A DNA stretch of 64,000 nucleotides from Mucilaginibacter sp. (lineage in GTDB: Bacteria; Bacteroidota; Bacteroidia; Sphingobacteriales; Sphingobacteriaceae). Under the pieces are notes generated by a model. It made no database searches. It was not told the origin of the DNA and saw nothing but the letters and a program-made list of their open reading frames with translations. Both the position numbers and the translations under genes were made by a program. Location: contig JAQBOV010000058.1 in the NCBI GenBank assembly GCA_028287895.1, positions 1 through 64,000 of the forward strand, read 5' to 3'. Of the stretch, positions 47,539-56,057 are shown one piece after another; position 1 is the first letter of the stretch; each line of letters starts with the position of its first letter.

Positions 47539-48474
47539 ATGTCAGCAGGTCACGATCATTCGCACTCCCATTCTCACGGTCATCATCACCATGATCACAC
47601 ACCCAGGCTTGATCACTTAAATACAGCCTTTATTGTCGGCATTATTTTAAATTCAGCTTTTGTGCTGCTTGAGGTAGTAGCCGGTTTATGGAGCCATTCG
47701 CTCTCTTTATTAACCGATGCCGGCCACAACCTGAGCGATGTTGCGGGACTTGCGCTTGCCCTGCTTGCCTTTAAGTTAAGCAAAGCAAGCTCTACCAGCG
47801 AATACACTTACGGCTATAAACGGTCAACTATTATAGTATCCTTCTTTAATGCTTTAGTGCTTTTTATAGCGGTAGGGTTTATCGGCTACGAAGCGGTAAT
47901 GCGGTTTATACGTCCCGAGGTTATCGCCGGCGGAACGATGGCCTGGGTTGCTTTTGCAGGCATAGGCATCAATGCGGTCACTGCATGGCTTTTTGTGAAG
48001 GATAAAGATACCGACCTGAATGTCAAAGGCGCTTACCTGCATATGGCCGTAGATGCTATTGTATCATTTGGTGTGGTCATATCCGGTTTGATCATTTATT
48101 TTACTCATTTATACTGGATCGACAGCGCAGTAAGTTTGATTGTAGCCATAGTAATACTGAAAGGCACCTGGAGTTTATTAAGCGACAGCCTGCGACTGGA
48201 AATGGATGGCGTACCCAAGGAAATGGACATTGATAAAATAAAAAAGGAATTAATGAAAGCCAAAGGAGTAATTGATGTGCACCATATCCATGTTTGGGCA
48301 TTAAGTACAACTGAAAACGCACTTACCGCCCACCTGGTGATCGACCAGAATGCCACCTCGTCATTCGATAGTATAAAGCATGACCTCAGGCACCGCCTGG
48401 AACATTTGTCCATAAGCCATAGCACTTTTGAGCCGGAGTTTGCCGACGAGAAATGTGCACAGGTGGATTGCTGA
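47539..48474 (+). CDS. Cation diffusion facilitator zinc/cadmium exporter (CzcD/ZitB-like)
   Basis: A 311-residue efflux pump that exchanges Zn(II) for protons across the inner membrane. The N-terminus is a histidine-rich metal-binding tract (HDHSHSHSHGHHHHDH). Six hydrophobic segments follow, with the metal-site motifs LLTDAGHNLSDVAG in TM2 and LHMAVDAIVS in TM5, then the cytoplasmic domain with VIDVHHIHVWALST and the C-terminal CAQVDC. All expected features of the CzcD branch are visible. It is probably monocistronic. Confidence 0.95.
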   Translation: MSAGHDHSHSHSHGHHHHDHTPRLDHLNTAFIVGIILNSAFVLLEVVAGLWSHSLSLLTDAGHNLSDVAGLALALLAFKLSKASSTSEYTYGYKRSTIIVSFFNALVLFIAVGFIGYEAVMRFIRPEVIAGGTMAWVAFAGIGINAVTAWLFVKDKDTDLNVKGAYLHMAVDAIVSFGVVISGLIIYFTHLYWIDSAVSLIVAIVILKGTWSLLSDSLRLEMDGVPKEMDIDKIKKELMKAKGVIDVHHIHVWALSTTENALTAHLVIDQNATSSFDSIKHDLRHRLEHLSISHSTFEPEFADEKCAQVDC

Positions 48475-48549
48475 TAAGAGACTTATCCCATATAAGTCGA
48501 ACGATAGCCAGAAATCTCCCGGCTCGTTCGAAACAAACATTCGAAATTA

Positions 48550-49092
48550 TTACTTCTTTTTCGCTTTTGCTGCTTTAGGAGCAGCGGCTTCTTGGGTCGC
48601 TTTAACAGGTGCAGGAGCTTTAGTTTTTTTCGCAGGTTTAGCTACCTGTTCAGCAATTTGAACCGGTTCGGCTTCAACGACCGTTTCCCCGGTTACCGTT
48701 TCAGCAGGAGCGGCTTCTGTGAACAGGGGCATGTCTTTCATGATATGATACCATGAAACTATCTTCTTCATATCAGAGGCATAAACCTTTTCCTCGTCAT
48801 GACCAGGGGCTACCTCTCTGAAAAGTGCACGCAATTGTTTTCCATCTGCCTTGGCATCCGGAACATTTTTGACGTTTTTTATTCGTTCCAGCACTTCAGT
48901 CAGCCGGATGTCTTGATCGTCACCAAAAATGGTGATCTCATCCAACGCTGCTATTTTAGCAGTCGACAGGTTAGCTACCAACTTGATTTTTTGTGCATCA
49001 AGGCTCTCTAAAATAAACCCGGTCTTGTTCTGCGCCAGCGCTTTCCACAAACCCGGTTTCCCGGATACCGATACTATTCCACGTAAATTCAT
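48550..49092 (-). CDS. DUF5606 family protein with basic H1-like tail
   Basis: I chose the ATG at 49092 (180 residues, MNLRGIVSVSGKPGLWKALAQNKTG); the frame is open to 49149, but those codons are word-like spacer. The first 130 residues form the conserved domain found in Bacteroidota (DUF5606), function unknown. The last 50 or so residues (KPAKKTKAPAPVKATQEAAA and onward) are rich in K, A and P, like histone H1 tails, suggesting nucleic acid binding. That is inference. It lies 78 bases downstream of the cyclophilin gene and may be transcribed with it. Confidence 0.85.
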   Translation of the reverse strand: MNLRGIVSVSGKPGLWKALAQNKTGFILESLDAQKIKLVANLSTAKIAALDEITIFGDDQDIRLTEVLERIKNVKNVPDAKADGKQLRALFREVAPGHDEEKVYASDMKKIVSWYHIMKDMPLFTEAAPAETVTGETVVEAEPVQIAEQVAKPAKKTKAPAPVKATQEAAAPKAAKAKKK

Positions 49093-49167
49093 GTTTCTTA
49101 GTTGTAAGTTCTGCGTTCTTAGTTTTGAGCCTTTTAACTTATTACTCAAAACCCATAACTCATTACT
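49093..49167. repeat. Word-like spacer between DUF5606 and cyclophilin genes
   Basis: Made of ttagttgtaagttctgcg, cttattactcaaaacccataactcattac and similar words. The last part matches sequence inside the cobalamin riboswitch leader (33659-33697). Confidence 0.5.
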
Positions 49168-49170
49168 TAA

Positions 49171-49632
49171 TTAATCCTCTAGCACCTCAATACTTAATAT
49201 CTTATCACCCTGTCGTACTGCGTCAACCACGTCGACATTCTCAATAACTTTGCCGAAACAAGTATGGTTTCTGTCCAGGTGAGCAGTATTGGTACGGCTA
49301 TGGCATATAAAAAATTGCGATCCGCCTGTATTACGTCCGGCATGTGCCATTGACAATACGCCACGATCATGATATTGGTTATCACCGGTAAGTTCACAAT
49401 CGATATGGTAACCCGGACCGCCGCTGCCTGCACGGGAAGCAGTTTCGGCAGACCTTGAAAAAGGGCATCCGCCCTGTATAACAAAGTCAGGAAGTACACG
49501 ATGGAAAGTTAAACCGTCATAGAAACCTTCTTTAGCCAGTTTTCTAAAATTTGCTACTGTATTAGGGGCATCTTTATCGTAGAATTCTACTGTCATCTCG
49601 CCCTTTTCAGTTTTAATTATTGCTTTACTCAT
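49171..49632 (-). CDS. Peptidyl-prolyl cis-trans isomerase, cyclophilin type
   Basis: A 153-residue cyclophilin without signal peptide, hence cytoplasmic. The catalytic arginine is in [15 protein letters not shown]; other blocks are [33 protein letters not shown] and [17 protein letters not shown]. It accelerates proline isomerisation during protein folding. The short length is usual for PpiB-like bacterial cyclophilins. Upstream begins the decayed EF-Tu-like gene on the same strand. Confidence 0.94.
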   Translation of the reverse strand: MSKAIIKTEKGEMTVEFYDKDAPNTVANFRKLAKEGFYDGLTFHRVLPDFVIQGGCPFSRSAETASRAGSGGPGYHIDCELTGDNQYHDRGVLSMAHAGRNTGGSQFFICHSRTNTAHLDRNHTCFGKVIENVDVVDAVRQGDKILSIEVLED

Positions 49633-49716
49633 TTTTCAATATTAAAGGAACGCAAAGGTAATAAAAAAGGAGAAAGGTGAAAACTGAAAGCTAAAAGGAT
49701 AAAGGCGGAAGAATTC

Positions 49717-50015
49717 TTAAGCTGCTAAAAGCTCTTCATTCAAAATTTCAAGAATTTTCCTGTCCCGGTTATCTTTGAACCCTCCCTAAATTCAAAATCA
49801 GGGCTTATCCTTAGTTTATTTTTTAAAAAATCTGTTGGAAGAATAGCAATCTTTGCAATTGCGGTATCCCGGGGGATAAACAATTTCTTTATTAAGAAAC
49901 TTTTGCTGACCGCTAGCTTGCATTTCACCAAATGCAAATTTTAGCCGGGCCTATAGCCAGTTTTAGGCCTGTGTCTTCCGCCCTGTTGGTAAGGCAGTAT
50001 AATTCAGCATAAGTC
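49717..50015 (-). pseudogene. Decayed EF-Tu C-terminal-domain-like gene
   Basis: On the minus strand the stretch codes, in several frames, for pieces of one protein: SKLTYAE, then LPYQQGGRHRPKTGYRP, then KFAFGEMQASGQQKFLNKEI, then DTAIAKIAILPTDFLKN with FEFREGSKITGTG, and lastly KILEILNEELLAA before the stop at 49717. Joined, they read like the small proteins built on an EF-Tu C-terminal beta-barrel (GGRxxP..SGYRP, FREGxxxxGxG). At least four frameshifts make it non-functional. No intact copy is in the window. Confidence 0.7.
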
Positions 50016-50093
50016 AGCTTGCTGGTATGTTAAGTTCATTCTATGGTCCGATATTTCCATTTACAAACCATAATAGCTTCCACAAATATTCGT

Positions 50094-50101
50094 TATTTTT
50101 G
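50094..50101 (+). promoter_or_regulatory. -7 promoter element three bases before an ATG
   Basis: TATTTTTG is an exact match; only AAA lies between it and the ATG at 50105. A leaderless transcript is likely. It also excludes the upstream in-frame start at 50027. Confidence 0.5.
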
Positions 50102-50104
50102 AAA

Positions 50105-51370
50105 ATGAAGTTCCTTCAAAAATATCTTTTAGCTTTCTGCTTTCTGCTTTTACCTCTGATAAACAGGGCGGCGTCCATCCTTATACCGATGGACGAGGAG
50201 CAAAAGGATCATTTGAAATCATACGGCATCGCCTTCTGGACATTGAAGAATGGCCAGGAGGTGGATTGGCTATTGAACTATCGCGGCGGCAGCTTTATGC
50301 TGAAATACAATAAAGCAGTGGAGGATGAGTGCAAGATACGTGGTGTGAGTTACGAGGTACTGGCGGACGCTAAAGTAAACCAGATCATTACCGAAGTTAG
50401 TGATCCATCAGTAAATATGGACCTGGTGAAATTGGAGAAAGCGCCCAAAATGGCAGTGTATTCGCCTAAAAATAAATTACCCTGGGATGATGCCGTTACG
50501 CTGGTATTAAAATATGCAGAAATACCTTATGATGTAGTATACGATGAGGAAGTGATACGCGGCGATCTGCCAAAATATGATTGGCTGCATCTGCATCACG
50601 AGGACTTTACCGGACAGTACAGCAAATTTTATGGCTCGTTCAGGTATGCGCCATGGTATAATGATGATGTAAAGTTTCAGGAAGCTACCGCACATAAACT
50701 GGGTTTTAAAAAGGTATCACAAATGAAACTGGCCGTTGCGGGGCGCATCCGCGATTTTTGCTCGGGTGGTGGCTTCTTGTTTGCTATGTGTTCAGGGACT
50801 GATACCTTCGACATAGCACTGGCAGCATCCAATACAGACATCTGCGAAAGCATGTTCGACGGCGATGCCGCCGATGCTGATGCACAGTCAAAATTAGATT
50901 TTAGCCAAACCTTTGCCTTTCAGAATTTTACCCTGGATATGAACCCTATGTCGCATCAATTCAGCAATATTGATGTAACCACTACACGGCAGGTTGAACG
51001 TACAAGGGATTTTTTCACCCTCTTTGATTTTTCGGCTAAATGGGATGTAGTACCAAGCATGCTGACTCAGAATCATGATAAAGTGATCAAAGGTTTTATG
51101 GGTTTAACCACTGCATTTAATGAGAAACTGCTTAAGCCCGGCGTAACCATTATGGGCGAAATGAAAACCGGCAACGAGGCCCGCTATATTCACGGGGAAT
51201 ATGGCAAAGGACAATGGACTTTTTACGGTGGCCATGACCCTGAAGACTATCAGCATGTGGTTGGCGACCCGCCTACCGATCTTAAACTGCACCCCAACTC
51301 ACCCGGCTATAGGCTGATATTGAATAATGTGTTGTTCCCGGCTGCCAGGAAGAAGAAGCAGAAAACGTGA
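50105..51370 (+). CDS. Secreted conserved Bacteroidota protein, function unknown
   Basis: The 421-residue protein starts with a signal peptide (MKFLQKYLLAFCFLLLPLINRAAS). The rest has a class I glutamine amidotransferase-like feel (DWLHLHHEDFTGQ, FCSGGGFLFAMCSGTDTFD, GGHDPEDYQHV) with a cysteine in a FAMCSG nucleophile-elbow-like context. From memory, homologs are sometimes labelled asparagine synthetase B; there is no evidence here of an AsnB domain (no N-terminal catalytic Cys2, no ATP-pyrophosphatase), and export argues against it. Lysine-rich C-terminus. A terminator follows at 51390. Confidence 0.8.
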   Translation: MKFLQKYLLAFCFLLLPLINRAASILIPMDEEQKDHLKSYGIAFWTLKNGQEVDWLLNYRGGSFMLKYNKAVEDECKIRGVSYEVLADAKVNQIITEVSDPSVNMDLVKLEKAPKMAVYSPKNKLPWDDAVTLVLKYAEIPYDVVYDEEVIRGDLPKYDWLHLHHEDFTGQYSKFYGSFRYAPWYNDDVKFQEATAHKLGFKKVSQMKLAVAGRIRDFCSGGGFLFAMCSGTDTFDIALAASNTDICESMFDGDAADADAQSKLDFSQTFAFQNFTLDMNPMSHQFSNIDVTTTRQVERTRDFFTLFDFSAKWDVVPSMLTQNHDKVIKGFMGLTTAFNEKLLKPGVTIMGEMKTGNEARYIHGEYGKGQWTFYGGHDPEDYQHVVGDPPTDLKLHPNSPGYRLILNNVLFPAARKKKQKT

Positions 51371-51389
51371 AGCTCCGGCCGCCTTTAGT

Positions 51390-51416
51390 TCTCCCGCAGT
51401 AGGGGAGACTTTTTTA
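51390..51416 (+). terminator. Rho-independent terminator
   Basis: TCTCCC (51390-51395) pairs with GGGAGA (51403-51408), then CTTTTTT. Confidence 0.75.
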
Positions 51417-51484
51417 TAATTCCTATTAAGGCCTTCATGTCGTGGAAAATCCTCCCTACCGGGAATTTAGGTGGAGCGCTTGGC

Positions 51485-53584
51485 CTAATTATAGAACGAC
51501 CAGGAAACCCCGATCTTTAGTAATCTTCCCGGACCAGGATAACGATCAACCATGTAATATCCTTTACTGAATAAACCCTGGTTAGCATAGTCATACTGTA
51601 CAAATATATTAGTACGTATCAATGTAGCCTTGAAAAATACCGAAGCTATAGGGTATGAGGAAAATGTAAGATCAGGACTGCTGTTATAAAACTGGCCCAA
51701 ACCTACGGCGTATGATGGGGCAACATAAGGTGTATTATAGCGTATATCCATTCCCAAACTACTGTTCAGCACGTTAAACAATAGCTTGGAATAATATAAG
51801 CTGCTGTAGGTATAAACCTCCGGAGTACGCAAGGTTGATTGATAATCAGTTTTTTGATAAACAATATAATTGTCAAAATGCCATCTGCGCCAGGCAAGGT
51901 TTTTACCTAAACTTATTTTGAGCAAATTGATAGGGGTATGCAGTTGTGCGGGCGTGGCGTCAATGCCGTTAGGCTGAGCCGTAAAATACAAATAATCAGA
52001 AATTAAAAAGTATTCGGCTTTGATATCCAGGCCCAGGGGATTATTGATATAATTGAATGACAGGTTCGTTGTTTTTTGGTTACTGAAACTATTGTGAAAA
52101 ATATAATGGTTAGATATCCAATCGGTATAAACAAGTGGTGGCGTGCTGCTTTGTGAGTAGGCGCCTAAAATTATCTTCCCTGCCTTGTTGCCACCGGATA
52201 ACGTAAGTTTGGCATCATACAGAAAATCGCCAAAATCACGACCCGCTGCAATTTGCTGCAGGTCCACATCCAGTAATATCCTATCGCTAAACCGGTAGCT
52301 TGCCTTCGCCTTCAATGTAATATCCTGAAAAGACTGGTTTTGTTTCCGCTCATTTACTACAGACCGTCCAAAATTGACATTGGTAATCGTATCGGTAACG
52401 TATTGCTGATAATGATAATAATCCTGCACCAGGCCCAGGTCGAGCTTCACCTCGTTCTTTACAAACCCTGTCGACTTGCCCCTGAGATAAAAGCTGTAGG
52501 AAAAACCATTTTGCAGATGAAACACCGAAAGCGAATCTCTTGAAAAAGTAGAACTGTAATAATAGTCGGGGAATACATGATAAATGTCAGACTCATTCTG
52601 AAGGAACTTATAGGTATCCCTGCTATAGTAAAAGGTGTACGAAACACGTTGAGTAGGCAATATTTTTGTTTTATCGGTACCTTTTAGCGTAGAGTCAATC
52701 TTGCCGATATAATAAAACTGCTTGATATAAAAGCCATTCTTGCGTATGTTATCACTTGAATTATACAAACGTACCAGCTGATTCTGTGACGTAGTGTAAG
52801 AACTTGCCGCCGGGCTTGTAAAAAGAGAATCATTCTGTATAGAGCCATTTTCCGGTGCTTTCAGGTTATTGAAGGTATAGTTTGCCAACAAGTTATAGCG
52901 CTTGCTTTTCGACTCATACCAACTAAATATCGCCCCGGTCAGATCACTCGCTCCCTGCTGAGGGTAAAAACCGCGCGAGCCTATAAAATTAAGGTTAAAA
53001 CCCACGTTCAGTTGCGGGTTGATGTTTTGGGTATGTATCACCTTAAAATACTGCTCCTTTACACCGCTGGCATACAGGGATAAGTTGGTATAGGGTACGC
53101 GGGCCTTATAATATTGAACATCCTGCGGGGTAAAAAGGTAAGCATCTAAAAAATGCTGGCCTACGTCAAACCCAATGGTTTTACTCGGTTCAAATAACAA
53201 ACTGCGCTCGGCAAGGCCCAGGTTGCCTAAGCCTATTTTAGGGCTTCGGGGCTGATAAAGCGGGCTGTAATTTTCAAAATTAACAAGACCGGTATCCAAA
53301 GGGAATACCTGTGTGCTGTCGCTCAATAAGCGCTCGTTAGTTACCCTGATAAATTTGGACGTAAAAATAACTGAGTCCCGTTTTTTCTCTTCTTTTTGCC
53401 TTTCCGCATCAATTTCCTGGTCGCCTGTAAGATTTTTAGTTTTGGTGGTAGCTGTATCCTTATTAAAATCAGATCTTCTTTGTTGATTGGGGTAGCCCGG
53501 GATATTCGGGTTTTGCGCAAAAGCAAAGCCTGCTGACGTACATATCAGCAGCAATAAAAGGATATATCTTAATTGATTATGCAT
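51485..53584 (-). CDS. Putative outer-membrane porin (Porin_10-like)
   Basis: The 699-residue protein has a signal peptide (MHNQLRYILLLLLICTSAGFAFA), a charged linker (about 30-75) rich in K, D and T, and a long beta-strand-rich barrel ending in the aromatic KIGVSWSFYN. The segment IGLGNLGLAERSLLFEP followed by DAYLFTPQDVQYYKARVPYTNLSLYASG fits the putative porin family of Bacteroidota. Its start overlaps the punA stop by one base (TAATG), suggesting coupled translation, an odd partner for a nucleoside phosphorylase. Confidence 0.85.
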   Translation of the reverse strand: MHNQLRYILLLLLICTSAGFAFAQNPNIPGYPNQQRRSDFNKDTATTKTKNLTGDQEIDAERQKEEKKRDSVIFTSKFIRVTNERLLSDSTQVFPLDTGLVNFENYSPLYQPRSPKIGLGNLGLAERSLLFEPSKTIGFDVGQHFLDAYLFTPQDVQYYKARVPYTNLSLYASGVKEQYFKVIHTQNINPQLNVGFNLNFIGSRGFYPQQGASDLTGAIFSWYESKSKRYNLLANYTFNNLKAPENGSIQNDSLFTSPAASSYTTSQNQLVRLYNSSDNIRKNGFYIKQFYYIGKIDSTLKGTDKTKILPTQRVSYTFYYSRDTYKFLQNESDIYHVFPDYYYSSTFSRDSLSVFHLQNGFSYSFYLRGKSTGFVKNEVKLDLGLVQDYYHYQQYVTDTITNVNFGRSVVNERKQNQSFQDITLKAKASYRFSDRILLDVDLQQIAAGRDFGDFLYDAKLTLSGGNKAGKIILGAYSQSSTPPLVYTDWISNHYIFHNSFSNQKTTNLSFNYINNPLGLDIKAEYFLISDYLYFTAQPNGIDATPAQLHTPINLLKISLGKNLAWRRWHFDNYIVYQKTDYQSTLRTPEVYTYSSLYYSKLLFNVLNSSLGMDIRYNTPYVAPSYAVGLGQFYNSSPDLTFSSYPIASVFFKATLIRTNIFVQYDYANQGLFSKGYYMVDRYPGPGRLLKIGVSWSFYN

Positions 53585-54399
53585 TAAAGGCCGGCAATCA
53601 GTTTTTTAAGTATCAATGTCATTTTTGGTTCAGCCTGGTGTGCTACTGCCAGTATCTCCTCAACCGAAACAGGCGGCAGAACATCAGGAAAACCTTCATC
53701 GGTTAATACCGATATGGCAAAAACCGGCAAACCCATATGGTTAGCCACTATCACTTCCGGTACGGTACTCATCCCTACCGCGTCGCCGCCAATTATACGT
53801 AAATACTTATATTCAGCTTTTGTTTCAAGGTTTGGTCCGGTTACCGCTACATAAACACCTTTATGGCAGGTAATATTGTTGCCTGATGCAATATTAAGAG
53901 CATTATCTATCAAATCACGCCTGTAAGGCTGGCTCATATCCGGAAAACGCGGGCCAAGCTCTTGTTCATTTCTTCCGATGAGCGGGTTTAAAGACTGCAG
54001 GTTAATATGATCTTCGATCACCATCAGGTCGCCTTTTTTAAAGGCCGGGTTAAGCGATCCGCTGGCATTGGACACAAATAGTGTTTTTATGCCCAGCATC
54101 TTCATTACCCTGACCGGGAAAGTGATCTGTTGCATAGTATAGCCTTCATAATAATGCAAGCGTCCCTGCATAGCTACTACTTTTTTGCCGGCCAGCATAC
54201 CAAATATCAGTTTACCGGAATGAAACTCTAAGGTTGATATCGGGAAATCAGGGATATTGGCGTACATTAGTTGCTTGTCAACTTCAATTTCGGTGACTAA
54301 TCCTCCAAGTCCGGTTCCTAAAATGATACCTACCTCGGGCTCAAAATCGCCAATGCGGCTTTTAATGTATGAGGTGGTTTGCTGTATGCTCTCTAACAT
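53584..54399 (-). CDS. punA: Purine-nucleoside phosphorylase
   Basis: Splits purine nucleosides with phosphate in purine salvage. The 271-residue protein matches the trimeric type I PNP: GIILGTGLGGLVTEI, the phosphate-binding AMQGRLHYYEGY, FVSNASGSLNP, YVAVTGPNLETKAEYK and MSTVPEVIVANHMG. It starts inside lpxK (38-base overlap) and ends at the porin start (one-base overlap). Nothing is missing. Confidence 0.95.
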   Translation of the reverse strand: MLESIQQTTSYIKSRIGDFEPEVGIILGTGLGGLVTEIEVDKQLMYANIPDFPISTLEFHSGKLIFGMLAGKKVVAMQGRLHYYEGYTMQQITFPVRVMKMLGIKTLFVSNASGSLNPAFKKGDLMVIEDHINLQSLNPLIGRNEQELGPRFPDMSQPYRRDLIDNALNIASGNNITCHKGVYVAVTGPNLETKAEYKYLRIIGGDAVGMSTVPEVIVANHMGLPVFAISVLTDEGFPDVLPPVSVEEILAVAHQAEPKMTLILKKLIAGL

Positions 54400-55426
54400 A
54401 TTCTGTAACTAATTGGTCAAACTGCTGCTGCCCATTATCCAAAAACTGAATGCCTATTGGTATCACCAGCACAGGGAGGGTTTTTACTATAGGCAGTAAT
54501 TCGTGTTCAACTAAACGCTGTGCATCCTTTTCCGTTGTAATGATCACTTTTTTTCGTGTGATGCAGGCAGAAAATTCATCGGCAAGTTTAGTGATATTTT
54601 TTAAGCTAAAGCGGTGATGATCGGGATAATTGTGATGTACCACCGTTGAAGTATATTTTTTAATATGCTCAACCAGTGGTTTGGGGTTGGCAATGCCTGT
54701 CAGCAAAAAAACAGTGGTATCGCCATCCAATATGGTGTCCGTCCGTTTTCCTTCCCTGTCTTCCAGCGGACAATAGGTAACAGCGCTCAAAAACAAGGAC
54801 TGATACGGAAGCGGGTTTACTTTTTCTTCAATAGCAGCCTGTTCATCAGTTGTTAAATGTCCGGGGCATTTACTGATCACGATGATATCGGCCCGCCAGC
54901 GACCGCTGAACGGCTCGCGTAAATTACCTGCCGGTAATAACAGATGCGGCTCATTTATACGGTTATAATCAAACAACAGAATACTCAGGCCCGGTTTAAC
55001 GGCTCTGTGTTGGTAAGCGTCATCCAGTAGAATTAAGTTATGATCCTTAATTAAATGTTTTATTCCCTCCACCCTTTTCTCACATACGGCTACCGTGATA
55101 TCCGGAAATTTATGCCTGAATTGGGCAGGCTCGTCTCCTATTTGGGTAGCAGAGGCGCTAGCAGAAGCAGTAAGGTAGCCCTGGGTTTGGCGGCCGTAGC
55201 CACGACTTAAGGTAGCCAGTTTGTGGTCATCTTTAAACAACCGGATTAAGTATTCGGTCATAGGTGATTTGCCGGCTCCGCCTACATCGAGGTTCCCTAC
55301 TGAGATCACCGGTACATTAAACCCGCGGCTTTTTAATATCCCGCCATCATAACACCAGTTGCGGATGATCACAATTAATCCGTATAGTAATGAGAAGGGG
55401 AATAAAAGCCAGCGAAGGTATTTCAT
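54362..55426 (-). CDS. lpxK: Tetraacyldisaccharide 4'-kinase
   Basis: Phosphorylates the lipid A precursor at the inner membrane. The 354-residue protein has an N-terminal membrane helix (about 4-22, WLLFPFSLLYGLIVIIRNW), the P-loop SVGNLDVGGAGKSP, LSRGYGR, LLDDAYQHRAVKPG with the catalytic D/H, and TTEKDAQRL. Its end overlaps punA by 38 bases in another frame, with the overlap coding the last residues of LpxK. A toxin gene lies 26 bases upstream. Confidence 0.94.
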   Translation of the reverse strand: MKYLRWLLFPFSLLYGLIVIIRNWCYDGGILKSRGFNVPVISVGNLDVGGAGKSPMTEYLIRLFKDDHKLATLSRGYGRQTQGYLTASASASATQIGDEPAQFRHKFPDITVAVCEKRVEGIKHLIKDHNLILLDDAYQHRAVKPGLSILLFDYNRINEPHLLLPAGNLREPFSGRWRADIIVISKCPGHLTTDEQAAIEEKVNPLPYQSLFLSAVTYCPLEDREGKRTDTILDGDTTVFLLTGIANPKPLVEHIKKYTSTVVHHNYPDHHRFSLKNITKLADEFSACITRKKVIITTEKDAQRLVEHELLPIVKTLPVLVIPIGIQFLDNGQQQFDQLVTEYVREHTANHLIH

Positions 55427-55452
55427 AATCAGTATAAGAGTAACTTAAATAG

Positions 55453-55842
55453 TTATTCAACTAAAACCAAACTTTCAACTCTTTCAAAATGTTTTTTGTT
55501 AAGTGTTGCAACCGGGAGATTGTTGGTCATAGGTACTGCTGCTATAAAAAGATCAGCAAGTTCGATTTGTTTTCTTTTGGCTTTTAAAATATTATTAATA
55601 TTTACCGCTTCCTGCATTGCTGCCTGACCAACAGGAATGATATTGATCTTTTCAAGAAATTTCCGCCAATATTCTATTTGGCTTTCTGTAGCCCCTGAAT
55701 TTAGTTCATACCCTGTTATCGCACCAATGCAAAATTCGTAGACTTTCCTCATTAAGGATATCAAGTGAGATTTGGATTTATCTGATTTTCTGAAAAAATC
55801 GATAAAAAGCGGAGTATCGGCCAAAACTATTTTTTCCGCCAT
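55453..55842 (-). CDS. PIN-domain toxin (VapC-like)
   Basis: The 129-residue protein is a PIN nuclease. Predicted metal ligands are D9 in VLADTPLFIDFF, a central E in ITGYELNSG, and D in ELADLFIAAVPM; the end has LPVATLNKKHFERV. By family it cleaves RNA (often tRNA or rRNA) and is neutralised by the upstream antitoxin. It overlaps the antitoxin gene by 16 bases. All acidic residues look present, so it may be active. Confidence 0.87.
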   Translation of the reverse strand: MAEKIVLADTPLFIDFFRKSDKSKSHLISLMRKVYEFCIGAITGYELNSGATESQIEYWRKFLEKINIIPVGQAAMQEAVNINNILKAKRKQIELADLFIAAVPMTNNLPVATLNKKHFERVESLVLVE

Positions 55843-56054
55843 TGATTAATAGCTTTTCTCATCTGTTCGCTCGTTTCCGGCTGCTGGTCTGAAAAAGTTG
55901 GTGCCGGCAATAAGAATAATGCTGAGTTCTGTGATTGTGTATCTGCAAAATCCTGCTTTTTAAGTTTGCTTTTAAACTTCAAAAGCTGTTCCCCCGGAAG
56001 TTTTTTAACCATCCTGATCAAATCGTCAAAACCAATATCGACTTGAATTTGCAT
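55827..56054 (-). CDS. Antitoxin of PIN toxin-antitoxin pair
   Basis: A 75-residue protein starting at the ATG at 56054 (MQIQVDIGFDDLIRMVKKLP). It has an N-terminal helical region, a low-complexity middle and a basic, tryptophan-containing end (MRKAINQWRKK) that could bind the toxin. An in-frame TTG at 56060 would lie within the -7 box. It is the first gene of the pair and overlaps the toxin gene by 16 bases, as expected for a type II module. Family of the DNA-binding part is not recognised. Confidence 0.8.
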   Translation of the reverse strand: MQIQVDIGFDDLIRMVKKLPGEQLLKFKSKLKKQDFADTQSQNSALFLLPAPTFSDQQPETSEQMRKAINQWRKK

Positions 56055-56057
56055 AGC

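Noticed and set aside
49740..49937. 65-codon ORF read as an independent small gene
   Set aside because: It is one frame of the decayed EF-Tu-like gene; the flanking pieces of the same protein continue in other frames.
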